Shown: in pieces, positions 1 to 10,913 of the stretch | How positions within the stretch are numbered: the first letter of the stretch is position 1 | Layout: every line of letters begins with the position of its first letter | Assembly: GCA_947471745.1 (NCBI GenBank) | Contig: CANJKZ010000425.1 | Location: 1,034,501-1,098,500, forward strand | DNA from: Closterium sp. Naga37s-1 | Lineage: Eukaryota > Streptophyta > Zygnematophyceae > Desmidiales > Closteriaceae | Length of the DNA: 64,000 nt | Direction: 5' to 3' | Translations under genes and position numbers: made by a program | Notes under the pieces: generated by a model | Databases searched by the model: none | What the model was told of the DNA's origin: nothing | The model's input: only the letters and a program-made list of their open reading frames with translations

Positions 1-228
1 GAGATAGGGAAGAGAGGGGGCGGCGGGGGGTGGTGAGGGGTGGAGAAAGGATGGTGAACCGTGAAATGAGGGTTTGGGGCAGAGGGGTTGTCGTGGGGAG
101 CTAGGGAGTTGGTTTAAATGCACACAACGAAGGATTACAGGTCAAGTTATAGAAACTGCATCAAGTCAACAGAATATTGTCAAACCAAGTCAACACAAGT
201 CAACACAGGTCAAGGGCGGTCAACTCAC

Positions 229-3200
229 CCGAGTCGACAGCCTGCACCTCTCTCTCCATGGCATCTGCCTTCACCAGCGGCGCCACAAAGAACTGCGCAA
301 ACCTGAAAGGGGGGAGGGAAGGAGGGAGGGAGGGAGGGAGGGAGGGAGGGAGGGAGGGAGGGAGGGAGGGAGGAGGGAGGGAGAAAGGGCACGAATGAAG
401 GAGGGCGGGAGGGGGATAGATCGGGCGATTCAGTGGAATTACAAAGAACTGCACGAATCTAAATTGAGAAGGATACGGTGCACCAGGGTTTCCAGTTTAG
501 TTGGGTAGGGAGGCCAAGAAAGAGGGCGGGAGGGAGGGAAGGGTGTGGGTCGGGTGGGGGAGCCAGTGATGGCCCAAAGAACAGTGCAGAGATGATATGA
601 GAGGGGTGCGATGGGCCAGGATGGGGAAGGGGGGTCCAGCAAAGTGTGGGTCTCTTATCACCTGTCGAGAGCAGGGTGCAGGTACTTGTGTGCCACGTCA
701 AAGTGGTGGCACGTGAGCTCTCTCTCTCTGAACAAAATTGCAGTGAAGGTGGTGATGCGCAACTGAAGCTCGCCTTCTCATCTCAGACGCCTCTGGGGCT
801 CACTCACCTGTCAAGAGCAGGGTGTAGGTACTTGTGTGCCACGTCAAAGTGGTAGCACGTGAACTCTGTCTCTGTGAACGCGTTCGAGCCGCCGCCATGC
901 CGTCTCAGAAACGAGTCATACTGGAAGGAAGGGTGTGTATGTATGTGCAGGTGGGGGAGGGGAAGAAGTGGCGAAAAGGGGATGGGTGGAGAGAACAAGT
1001 GGAGGAAGAAGGGGAGGGTATGCTGTATGTGAGCGACGAAGCAGTGCTTTACAGGGTTCAACGGTCACGAGTCAGGGTTCAGGGTTCTAGGGGTCAGGAA
1101 TGGTTTCGCGTTCATAGTTCAGGGTTCAGGGTTCAGGGTTCAAGAAGCGTCACTCTGGTGCGTGGCACAGCATAACCCATGACTCTCCAGGAGGGGAGAT
1201 ATGAATCAGAATCTAGGGTTTACCACACGGCTTGCTGCGTTTCGAATCCTTCATTACTCCGCAAGGGGAGATATGAATAAGAATCTAGGGTTTACCATGA
1301 AAAGCTTGCCCTAGGGACGCAGTCAGGGTTTGAGGTTTATAATTCAGGGTTTCTGGCCTCACCTCGTTTTCGTCAGGGAACTTGACGCTGCCCATGAAGA
1401 GCATGTGCTCTGCAGTATGCAGAAGAGAGGGACAGAGGGAGGAGAGAGAATCTGAAACGTCAAAAACTAAATAATATCGTTTTCGTCAGGGAACTTGACG
1501 CTGCCAATGACGAGCATGTGCTCTGCAGTATAAAGGAAAGAGGATGGGCGGGAGGGAGGGAAGGCGGGATGAAGAGGAGAAAGTGTAATACGCCTTAGAA
1601 GTTCCATCGGCTTTGCTCAAAAGTTTGAGAATGCCTGTGAAAAACTTCTACCGGGCAACCGCAGAGCACCGCAGGGCAACTGAGAGCACCGCAGGGCAAC
1701 CGAGAGCACCGCAGGGCAACTGAGAGCACCGCAGGGCAACCGAGAGCACCGCAGGGCAACCGGAAGAACCTGTGTCTAAACCCCAAGCTCTGGGTGAGTG
1801 TGCGTCTACTGACCAAGGAAATGCGCGAGGCCGAGAGCATCGGGAGGATCCAGGAAGCTTCCCACGCCCACACACATGGCGGCCGCCGCCAACTGGATGA
1901 AGTGGCGTGGGGAGTGGTGGGGAGTGGTGGGGAGCGGTGGGGAAGGGAGAGACAGGGGTGGAGAGGTGAGGCAGAAGGCAGGTGCATTAGAAAGGAGGAC
2001 CAAAAGTGAGGCGCAGGACGAGCGGAAGAGGCAGAGAGGTAGTGAAGGACGAAAGGAGGGACGGTGGGAGGGGAGAAGTGGGGTGGCGGTGGCAACCGAA
2101 GCTGGGGATAGGGAAGAGATGGAAAGGTTCATCAGTATTGGGAGCAAGTATACGGTAGTTGGTAATTGGGAGTTCCCAAGAACCAACAAGTATAGGGTAG
2201 TTACGGCACCTTCTTTGCTGCTCCTGGTTGATCGTCATCATCATCCTCATCATCATCCCCATCAGATTCATCCTCGTCTTCCTCGTCATAACCCTCATAT
2301 TCCTCCTCCTCCTCTCCACTCTCCATCTCCTCCTCACTACCCTCTTCCCCCTCTTCCGCCCCTCCTGCCACTGCCCCCTTCCCTGCACTCTTCTCCCCAG
2401 ACTTCCCCTTCCGCCCCAAGCCACCACCACCCAGCCTAATCCCCCCCACTTTCTTCCTCTTACCCCCCACCTTCCCCTCCCCCCCGGTCTTCTCACCCCC
2501 TGCTGCCCCCGACTCGCCTCCCTTACACTGACCATCCCCCTTTCCTCCGACCACCTTTGCCTTTTTCTCCTCTGTTCCGCCAGTTCCTGCGTCCTCCGCC
2601 TCCCCTTCCTCCTCCTCACTCGCTGTCTCCCAATCGCTATCCTCACCCTCGTTATCGTCACCTCCCTTCCCTCCTTTACTAGCACCTTTTCGTCCCTTGG
2701 ACTTCCCACCCTTACCCCCCTTTTCCCCCTTCCCCCCCTTCCCCTTTCCGCTGCTTTTTGTCCCATCTCCGCTTCCCCCAGCCTCAGCCACACTCATTTC
2801 CTCATCACTCTCCTCACTCTCTATCTCATCCTCCTCATCCTCCTCCTCATCATCCTCATCGTCATCCCCTGACGCGGCAATCTCAGGGTCGTAAATTAAC
2901 AGGGTAATTAACCCATTCGGAAGCGTCACCATGCGGTACGCCTTCTTATCCTCCTCGGATTTCACAATCTCGGGATCGTGACCGTTGGTTAGAGACACGT
3001 CCGCGTCGCCCTGCAAGTCTGGCTGATCCACTTGGACATTGTCTACCATATCCACGTCAGCATCCGCTAATGGAGCTCTCGAATCCGCCATGGCTGACAC
3101 GTGGCAACCAAGCGCAGAGGAGAGTGCTGCGCGCCGTTGGTTTCTTCTCCCAAGGTGTCCAAAAGAGGAGAGTCGATTCGGGAACAAATGGGTGTGCGAC

Positions 3201-3391
3201 GATAAGCGAAATGAGATATTACTCCTGGACGATCGGGTTACAGTTTGACACCTTTTCGCGAATTCACCCACCAACGCGGTGGTTTCGGTTCGTAAGCTGT
3301 TCAGGTATCCTGCGGAATCATGTGCGGGACTCGCGGAAATCAGCAGTCTCGCGAATTCGGCAGTTGATGACAATGCGGTAGCTCCATACAT
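229..3391 (-). CDS. Nardilysin-like M16 metallopeptidase, N-terminal part (runs off left edge)
   Basis: Zinc peptidase of the insulinase (M16) family, nardilysin branch. Exons read on the minus strand: 3391-2210, 1892-1814, 1409-1363, 920-808 and 302-229. All junctions are GT..AG and in phase. Exon 1 carries AYRMVTLPNGLITLLIYDPEI and then a very long acidic and Gly/Lys-rich stretch. Exon 2 gives AAAAMCVGVGSFLDPP and ends in HFL. Exon 3 opens with EHMLFMGS, so the HxxEH zinc motif (HFLEH) is rebuilt across an intron. Exon 4 holds HGGGSNAFTETEFTCYHFDV. Exon 5 holds FAQFFVAPLVK and EREVQAVDS. The rest of the protein lies left of the window. The start is uncertain: Met at 3391 gives about 100 extra residues that could be a transit peptide or translated leader; Met at 3091 (MADSRAPLADAD) is the alternative. 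The acidic insert sits where nardilysins carry theirs but is much longer. Confidence 0.88.
313..378. repeat. GGGA-type microsatellite in nardilysin intron
   Basis: Runs of GGGAGGGAGG directly upstream (minus sense) of the last visible nardilysin exon. It forms the polypyrimidine side of that exon's acceptor on the minus strand. Confidence 0.8.
655..722 (-). other. Decayed copy of nardilysin exon 4 3' half
   Basis: On the minus strand this repeats HFDVAHKYLHPALDR plus its donor (GTGATA instead of GTGAGT), with base changes, about 150 bp downstream of the real exon (920-808). It is intronic if the real exon is used. Confidence 0.75.
1066..1143. repeat. TTCAGGG heptamer repeats, telomere-like variant
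   Basis: Several TTCAGGG units, some imperfect, lie inside a nardilysin intron, with single units again near 1322-1350. They resemble the plant telomere heptamer TTTAGGG with one base changed. No chromosome end is implied. Confidence 0.6.
1479..1533 (-). other. Decayed copy of nardilysin exon 3
   Basis: Minus-strand reading gives EHMLVIGSVKFPDEN, a near copy of the real exon EHMLFMGSVKFPDENE at 1409-1363. Changes alter FM to VI, and the donor is lost. Confidence 0.75.
1666..1765. repeat. 20-bp minisatellite in nardilysin intron
   Basis: About five tandem copies of GAGCACCGCAGGGCAAC(C/T)GA, with C/T alternation between units. Confidence 0.8.
2146..2202. repeat. 30-bp imperfect palindrome between 15-bp direct repeats
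   Basis: The palindrome at 2158-2187 (arms GTTGGT..TTGGGA and TCCCAA..ACCAAC) is flanked by AAGTATACGGTAGTT at 2146-2160 and AAGTATAGGGTAGTT at 2188-2202. It lies just inside the intron next to the exon 1 donor. The organisation matches the TTTTGAG palindromes further right but the sequence differs. Confidence 0.65.
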
Positions 3392-6014
3392 CCGACTTTC
3401 GCTGACAGGACTGGAACCAACAGAAGAAGCAATCGGCGAGCCAAATGGGCTGAATTCAAGCCTAGGAACACGATCTTGACAAGGACCGATGTATTAGTTC
3501 AGAATCTGTGATACACCCGCCTCGCAGCGCGAGAAGCCGATGCACGGAATGTGGGTGCCAGGAAAGCTGGCGAGAAGGGATGGTCAGGTGTAAGGTGTTT
3601 CTTCTAGTATCTAGCTGGTGGTACCTATGATTCGAAAGTGCCTGTTCCGATTCTCTTTACAGACGCTTTGTCCAGGCGGCACTTGTACACTTTGAAATTC
3701 GTGCTGATTGAAAACAGGGGAGCATGGAAGTTGGGTTTCGCATGAAGCTTGCCTCTCATTGGACAAACCTTGCTGGGGGTGGTGTGGGGAGGGGAGTTTG
3801 CGATTTTGGGTGGGGACTTCCCAGCAGAGCACAGGGGATACTTTCACGCGATGAGTACAGTGACGAAAGCTGGCGAGGCGAGGCGACTGGTGTCGCTTGA
3901 TTGGTCGCGTTGATTTGAGGTTCGCGAAGGCAAGCAAGCACCCTCTGCCAGGAGGCAAAGCTCGTGCTTTCACTTTTGTTTGGAGCCTGCGATGCGATCC
4001 CTGCTGGCACACCGCGATGAGATCATGAATTGATGAACCATCTGCACCCCGTAAAATCTACTCAAAAACAACTAAACCAAACGGAACACTGTCAAGAGCC
4101 AAACTGCAATCCCGAAACGGTGGTGACCTCTTCCAGAAACTGCCTTCGGTTCGGTTCAGACCTCCGCTGTCCCACGTTCCACTAGCACTCTGCGGAACTG
4201 TTACCCCTCTGGTGTTCCCCATTGGGCCTTGGCTCTGCCTGCCGGGCTCGACAGTAGACGATCGATCGTCAGTCACGATCGATGTGCAGATTGGTTACCC
4301 TATTTACTGCGCTGTAACCATAATACAGTACGCTTTTTGGCCAAAATTTCTCTACAGTGTGAATTCCACTGATCACTGATCGTGGGAGATCTGTCAATTC
4401 TCAGGTGCGATCGTTACAACGTCGCGGTCGCCATGTTTCGCCGATCGATCTGCCCGCTCGATTGTGGGGCTCGATATTTGCAGACGATCCTGCGATTTTT
4501 GCTCTCTAACCGGTCCTTAGAAAATTCAAGACCATCCCTAGCTTGTTGGATGGAGTGGAGAAGCCATCCACATCGCACCGCACCGTATGTTACATTTCTC
4601 CCGCCTGCGCGAGCCCATCCAGAGTTGGCGGGAGGGTTCCCCCATGAACTGCCCCATCATGTTCCCAGGCGTGCTGCTGTCCTCATGATGTGATGATGGT
4701 GGTGGTCTCGAATCTCGATTTGACCCTCGGGATTCTCGAAGGTGAAGTTCAGGGGGAAAGTGGGACATGGGAAAAATGGGGGAAGCGGGGGGAAGAAGCG
4801 CGCTGGCTGGTTGGGTGTATGGATGGGGGGACTCCGCTCAGGAGGAAGCGGAACAGTGGGAACAGCAGAACCACCTTCTGGTTGGTCCGTCGCAAACTTT
4901 TTGAAACAATTTATATCCCTTTATAACGCACTAAACCCCTGTCAGGGGATGCGTTCATCCTGGCGTGCTTGGCGAAGTGACGCCAGGAGTATAAATAGGA
5001 CCAGCAAGCCGTTTCTTTTGGTAGGGTTTGATTCTCTCCCAGCACGAGACAGCTTAGAGCTTTAGCTCAGCTGCCTGCTAAGGACGAGACGGCCTCTGAA
5101 TAACCACGCGCTACGTCACGTCACGCCGTCTTCCTACAGGAACGGCGGAGGTGGCGGCGCAGCGGCGGCAACGAAAGAAAATTAAAACGTTGTCGAAGGC
5201 GGCGGCTACCGCATCGCGAACTGAGCTGATCGGGAAAGGAAGGCTGACGGTGCTTGACCTAATTCGCGATAGGCTAAGCTGATCTTTTTAGGTCAGGCGA
5301 GAACCCTTGCCCTAATTTGGCCGTCTGGGAGAAAACGTATTCAGCACTCAAGCGGGATACTTAGTGTGAGGAAAGTCGTCACGCGGATCTCGCCATTAAT
5401 TCATCGTAGCGACAGTTCTGATCTGGTTTGGAAATAGATTCACTACAGATTTGATTCTGCTTCGATGCTGATTTGCTGATTTGATTTTGACGCGCGAGGT
5501 CCATTCGGGAGCGGTCCGGAAATTCGGCCTGTAGGCGACGCTTCGCTCTCCTCATTGGTCGCTGCTTCATCGCGTCACGCTCCTTCCACGGGAGCGATCA
5601 CGCTTGCTGGTCATTCCTGCTGCAATGCCCTAATTCTGGATTGTGCTATAATCCTCGGGTAGCCTTTGGGCGACTTTCGGCGAAGCGGTATTATTCTGCG
5701 TCCTGAAGCTATACGTCACGGCCGTTTTGTCGTCGGCACCGCAGCAGCCGCAACAGTCGAAAGCCGAAGCGCATCGCCTTTGAAGCTCACTGGGGAAGGG
5801 GCGTGTCGCAGCCGCTACGAGTGCATCCACAACGGGTGCCGCCGCTGATCGCTGCAGCGTCAGTCAACGGCAGCCGAATCTCTTACTATCGCATCGTCTA
5901 CTATCTCAGCTCCTATCATAACAGCTCCAGGTCGTCGCGTCGCGTCCGATGAGTTCCTCCTGCCGGTGACCTTTCGAGCGTCCAGCAGGCGCCGATTGGG
6001 TGATTCCGATCGCC
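3392..6014. other. Divergent intergenic region
   Basis: Separates nardilysin (minus) from the MSRC gene (plus). No convincing conserved coding sequence was seen; open frames here are short and match nothing I recognise. A TATA-like box lies at 4990. Promoters and leaders of both genes are expected here. Confidence 0.5.
4990..4997 (+). promoter_or_regulatory. Candidate TATA box TATAAATA
   Basis: TATAAATA in a plus-strand context about 1 kb before the MSRC start codon. If used, it implies a long or intron-containing leader. Assigned by sequence match only. Confidence 0.3.
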
Positions 6015-9000
6015 ATGTCTCGCTGCTGGCCGTATCCCCCGCCGGGGTTCCAGAAGAAGCCTCGGGATCCGTCTCTAAGCATTCCTAAGGTAATCCCAAG
6101 GGGAATTGGACGTATGGTGGAAGCCGAGGTGAATACTGAGTCGGACTTAAAAGTTACCTCCAGATTTGTCTCTTAGCGTCCCTAATTAATCCCAAGGAAC
6201 GTATGGGGAAAAGCGTGGTCGTTGTCGGATGGAATGGTTCAGGGAACTGTCTGGTGCGGTGACGTGTTCAAGGCGAGTGGCAGCTGTTGAGGTTCTTTTT
6301 TTGAGAGGTGGTTCCGAGTTTCCAGAAATTTCTATTATCTTTTTCGAGATGGGTAATGCCGCATTCCCCTTTTTCGGAATGCCGTTTCGAACAGAATCTC
6401 GATTGCTCTAACTCCCAGTCGCTCCGTCGTCCGTGCATCTTTCATTATTGCCTTTAGGATTCTCGTCGTCGCTCTCCGTTTGCCGACTGCGGTATATCGC
6501 CACGGATCGGAATGCGTTCCTGTGACCCGTTCTTCTCGATGTAAAAATTTGGAAAATCGTTAAAATATAATTGCCCTTCCCTGATCAATAAATACATCTT
6601 TATCCGTCCACCCTGCATTCCCGCCTTTTGCTGCCGACCAGGAGACGAGATCGGAGGGGAAAGATAAAGATCGAGACAAGGATAAGAAAAAGAAGAAGAA
6701 GAAGCGGCATAGGGAAGGGGGCGAGGGGGAAGACAAGGAGGAGCGGAAGCGGCGCAAGGAGGAGAAGAAGCGTTCCAAGGAGTCAAAAGAGCCCAATGAA
6801 ACTAGAGAACCCAAGGATTCTAAGGAATCAAAGGAAAAGGAGTCTAAGGAGAAGGATTCTAAGGAGCACCGGAAGCAGTCGTCTGAAGACTCGGCGCGCA
6901 AGGAGAAGGATGGGAACACGGAGAGGGGGGCGGGCGGGGAGAAGGGGAAGGGCGGGGACACGGATAAGGGGAAAGGCGGGGAGAAAGAGAAGGGTGAGAA
7001 AGGGGAGGGTTTGCGTTTGGAGACGTCTCGGAAAGAGGAGAAGAGCAAGGGAGAGAAGGGAGAGAAGGGTGAGGGTTTGGGTCTTGAGACGTCTCAAAAG
7101 GAGGAGAAAGGCAAAGACAAGGGGGATGACGGTCAGGGTTTGGGGAAAGATCAGGGTGAGGGCGAAAAGCAGAAGAGTGAATCGCGGAAAGAGGTGGGAA
7201 AGCAGGAGGAGCAACGGGAAAAGGCGAGTGGAGAGGGGAAGGAGGGAAAGGAAGGGAAGGAAGGGAAGGAAGGGAAGGAAGGGAAGGAGGGGAAGGAGGA
7301 GAAGGGAAAGGACGAGAAGAGGAAGGAGGAGAGGAAAGAGGGGAATAAGGAGGAGAGAAGGAAAGATGAGAAGAAGAAGGAGGATAAGCATAAGGATGAG
7401 AAGAGGAAGGAGGAGAGGCACAAAGAGAAGGAGAAACGCAGAGAGGAGAAGCGACGAGACGAGAAGCACAGAGACAAGCATAAAGGTCAGCCTCATTCCA
7501 TGCACCATCTCGCATCCACAGCTTAAGCCATTTCAATCCAGCTTCTCGTTCTCATGTAACCGTTTCTTTCTACCCCATGGATTCAAGCCCCATTGTGCCC
7601 CATCCTGCTGTCCATCCCTGTTCGCCCCCTGCTGCCACTGTCTCAGACAAGAAGCAGGATCGCAAGGCGGGGCCTCAAGGCATGCCTAATGGGGAAAACG
7701 GCATTCCCCGCGCTCCTGCGCCCCCGGATACACGTGGCGTTAATGCAGTGGACACACGTGGCACTGGCACCACCACAGCTGACGCACGTGCTTCCAGCAA
7801 GCAGGAGAAGCAAGATACACGTGCGTCTCAGCAGCAGCAGGACACACGTCCCTTTGCAACCCCAAGCGAACGGATTTCCAAATCAACGGACGGTAGCGCT
7901 CGGGATTTGAGCTCAGCGCCAGGAGCGCCCAAGCCGCTGCACGGGTCCATCTCAACCCCTGATCTCCGTACAGGTCAAGATCAACGGCTGCGATCTTTGG
8001 ACAGCCGGGGGCATCACGATTCAAAATCAGAGGACGTGAGACTGGGCAACGGGAGGGGGGAGGTGCGGAGAGAAACTGAGGGGACCGATAGGGATAGGCA
8101 GGATAGGAGAGAGGGGAAGGGACGGCAGGGAGAAGGAGGGCATGTCTCCTCAGGTGCAGCTGTAAGAGCAACATCAGAGCCTTCTAAACCTGGCGGAAAG
8201 CCGGGTTTAGAGGAGCTTAGAGATGTTCAATCTGCCGTGGATTTGAGAGGAATGGGAGCGAAAGGGGCTCCTGCTGCTGCTGCAGCTGCTGCGCCTGCCA
8301 CTGCTGCAGCGTCCCCATTAGGTGGAAGCATCGCAACCACAGTACCTGCTGTAGTTGCTGCTGCACCGGGCGTGGCCGGAATTGGAGAGAAGCGAGCAGG
8401 AGTGTCGCCGAGTGATAAACCTCCTGTGCACGGAGCAGGGAGGCAGAATGGGCGGGTTGGAGACCTGCTGCAGAGCCACAAGCGCAGCCACGGCAGCCAG
8501 AGCAGTCAGGGCAGTTTGGGAAGTCAAGGCAGTCACGGCAGTCAGCGGGCTGGGCAGGAGGGGCAAGCAGCAGGGCAGGGGGCAGGGGATGGGGATAAGG
8601 CAGGGCATGGAATTCGTGAGGGTTCGGACCGTCGCCACCATCATCATCATCATCCCTCTCGCCTTGCCTCATCCTCCTGTGTTTCAGAACCTAGTGCAGG
8701 TCCGAGTGCCTCTGCTGCAGCTGCTGCTGCTGCTCTGAAAGGGGTGGGGCGTTCTGCTAGTTTAGGAGGGGGATCAGCAGCAGGAGTTGCAGCAGCAGCA
8801 GGGGCAGCAGCAGCAGCAGCAGCGACAGCAGCAGGGGCAGTATCAAGGGCAGGAACAGGGGCAGCAGGGGCGTCGCCTGCAGACAGCAGCAGAAGCGGGG
8901 GCTTGTCTGGTGCTGTGTCGGGCAAATCTCGCAGCAGCAAGCGGCGGCACCACCACAGCAGAAGCACAGCGAGTGGAGGGGCGGGTCTGAGTGGCGGGCC

Positions 9001-9826
9001 AGGTGTTAGTGACACGTCAGCAGCTGAGGTGCTGTCCCCTCTTAGACCCACAGGCGAGCCGCGAAACGACATCCGAATCGATCCTGGAAACGACCCCCAA
9101 AACGATTCCCGAAATAAGCTCGAAAACGATCCCCGACAGAAATCCGCTAGTCCAGCTGCCGCCGCCGCTGCCGCCGCTGCTGCTGCTGCTGCTCCTGCGG
9201 CTGCAGTGGCTGCTGGTGGAACTGTCTCTGTAGGGAAATCCGTGTCTGGCACACCAGGGGAGAACGGGTTCCATAAACAGAGCGATCGGAGAGGAGTGAA
9301 GGAGGGAAGGGAGGGAAGGGAGGGAAGGGAGGGGAAGGAAGGGAAGGAGGGGAAGGAGGGGAAGGAGGGGCGGGAGGGGCGGGAGGGGCGGGAGGGAAGG
9401 GAGAAGCAGAGGGAGGGGCGTGAGAAGAGGAAGGCGGAGCCTCCAGTGGTGGATCAGACGTTCCTCGCATTCGACAACGCCACACACGGGCTTGCTGAGG
9501 CGCTGGCTGAGATGGAAGCTGAAGTGAGCTTCGCCGACTGGTTATTGCCCGAGCCAGGGGCGGGTGCGAGAGGGGAGGGGGGTGCGGGTGCGAGAGGGGA
9601 GGGAGAGGGGGGAGTGAAAGAGGGGCAGATGGTGGATAAGGTCATGGTAGACACGGCAATGCGAGAGGTTTCAGAGGAGGGGAAAGCGGAGGAGGATGAG
9701 GAGGAGGAGACAGAGGAGGCAGAGGAGGGGGGGGAGGGGGGGAAGAATGAGAGAGTGGTGTGGGCGAGCCTGAGGTACCTTCCAGAGTTTGACGTCTGTA
9801 TACTGCCCTTCATCCCACCCTTCTGA
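6015..9826 (+). CDS. Lysine-rich MSRC-type plant protein, function unknown
   Basis: Exons 6015-6089, 6642-7485 and 7647-9826 join in phase (GT..AG) to give about 1032 residues. Exon 1 encodes MSRCWPYPPPGFQKKP, the conserved start of a plant family usually written MSRCFPFPPPGY. Exon 2 is almost all Lys/Glu/Arg/Asp (KDKDRDKDKKKKKKK, KEGKEGKEGKEG, KHKDEKRKEE). Exon 3 is a low-complexity Ser/Gly/Ala linker with poly-Ala, a His run (HHHHHH near 8640) and REGREGREG. It ends in a more ordered region (VDQTFLAFDNATHGLAEAL) and finally ASLRYLPEFDVCILPFIPPF, matching the family's conserved C-terminus (YLPEADIYALPFTVPF in land plants, from memory). The family is predicted nuclear and disordered; its role is not known to me. 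Two TTTTGAG-type palindromes lie in exon 2 and encode ETSR and ETSQ. Confidence 0.8.
7016..7034. repeat. Degenerate palindrome in coding exon (GAGACGTCTC core)
   Basis: TTTG-GAGACGTCTC-GGAAA. It encodes LETSRK and starts a segment that is repeated 66 bp later with the next palindrome. Confidence 0.7.
7082..7099. repeat. Palindrome TCTTGAG-ACGT-CTCAAAA
   Basis: Second copy in exon 2 of the MSRC gene, encoding LETSQK. The sequence on either side (GAGGGTTTG.. and ..AAGGAGGAGAA) is a tandem duplication of the segment around the 7016 copy. Confidence 0.8.
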
Positions 9827-9960
9827 CATCATTTGAATACAGCCCTTCATCCCGCCCGCCCTTGGGAATGTCACAATACTGCCCTACATCCAGCCGTCAC
9901 AAGAGCATAGCCATCATCTCACCTGACCTTGCAAGTGTACTGCCCTTCATCCTGGCTTTT
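9827..9960. repeat. Copies of the terminal coding sequence just after the MSRC stop
   Basis: The coding end ATACTGCCCTTCATCCCACC recurs as AATACAGCCCTTCATCCCGCC, AATACTGCCCTACATCCAGCC and GTACTGCCCTTCATCCTGGC within 130 bp of the stop. It is the same exon-edge duplication seen in the introns of the other genes. Confidence 0.7.
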
Positions 9961-10913
9961 CATGTCACATGCCGGCTGCATCCATCTGCTTCTTTGAAGG
10001 CCTCTCGATCTTGTAACGCCTGGTCATCCAAGCCGTAGGCTCGAGCCTGAGCTTGGCTAGAGGGGACAGGTCTGGTCGCATGGGGGTTATGGGTCTTGGG
10101 TCATGAGGTTGTGGGTCATTCACAGCCTGATTGTGTAGTTCTCTGTGCTGGGAAGCTGCTGAGGAGCTTCCTGGCAGGGGGAGAGCTTTGTATTGCATGT
10201 TGATGGCTTGTTGCGGACGGGCTAAGAATGCCGGTTGATCTCTCTAATGCACCAGCTTTGCAGCTCCTCCTGATTGCCTGTTGGAAAAGCACACCATCAA
10301 AGGTCGGTTTCATTTTGGTGATTTCTTACCGAATTTGCAAAGCAATCTAAAACTGCAAACACCCTGAAAGATGTGGTGTGAGCTAACCTGCCACCAAATG
10401 AACCGCTATAATTCCAGCATTTTCCGTTACAAGCGACATCTGACAGATTGGGAAGAAAAGGGATATGCAGTGGACTTGCATCTCTCCCTCTATTCGCATT
10501 GCAGGGCGGCGGACTGTCATGACTCAGGACTCGTCTCAAAACTGCATCTCCCTCCTTATGCTCCCCACCCCATCCTTTCTGATCAGCTTCACTTCACGAC
10601 ATCCTTTCTGAATTCGGCGGCCTGTTCGCCCGCCTAGACACGGCGGCGAATCCGCCTGCCTCCACAAGGCTGCTTTCAGTCTCGCTTCAACTGCAGCTGC
10701 AAGCTGCCACTTGTTCTGAAAGGCGAAATATTTTTTTTCTGATTTTTAGAGTGGGGGGTTGTTCGAATCGGCGACAAGGTTTTGGGACTATCGAGGTTGC
10801 GTCAAAACGGTTAAAAGACCTGTTTACTTCGTTACAACGCACAACATATTCTGAGGACTTTCGGAAGCGAGTTTTTACTTAGATTGAGGGGCTTTGTGAG
10901 CGGAAGAGGGTTC
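9961..10913. other. Intergenic region
   Basis: Between the MSRC gene and the NUP50-like gene. No gene or structured element was recognised. It should hold the terminator of the former and the promoter of the latter. Confidence 0.45.

Noticed and set aside
74..508. Plus-strand ORF of 144 residues at the left edge
   Set aside because: Antisense to a well-supported nardilysin exon and driven by the GGGA repeat.
1066..1143. Interstitial telomere or chromosome end
   Set aside because: Few, imperfect units inside a gene intron with normal sequence on both sides.
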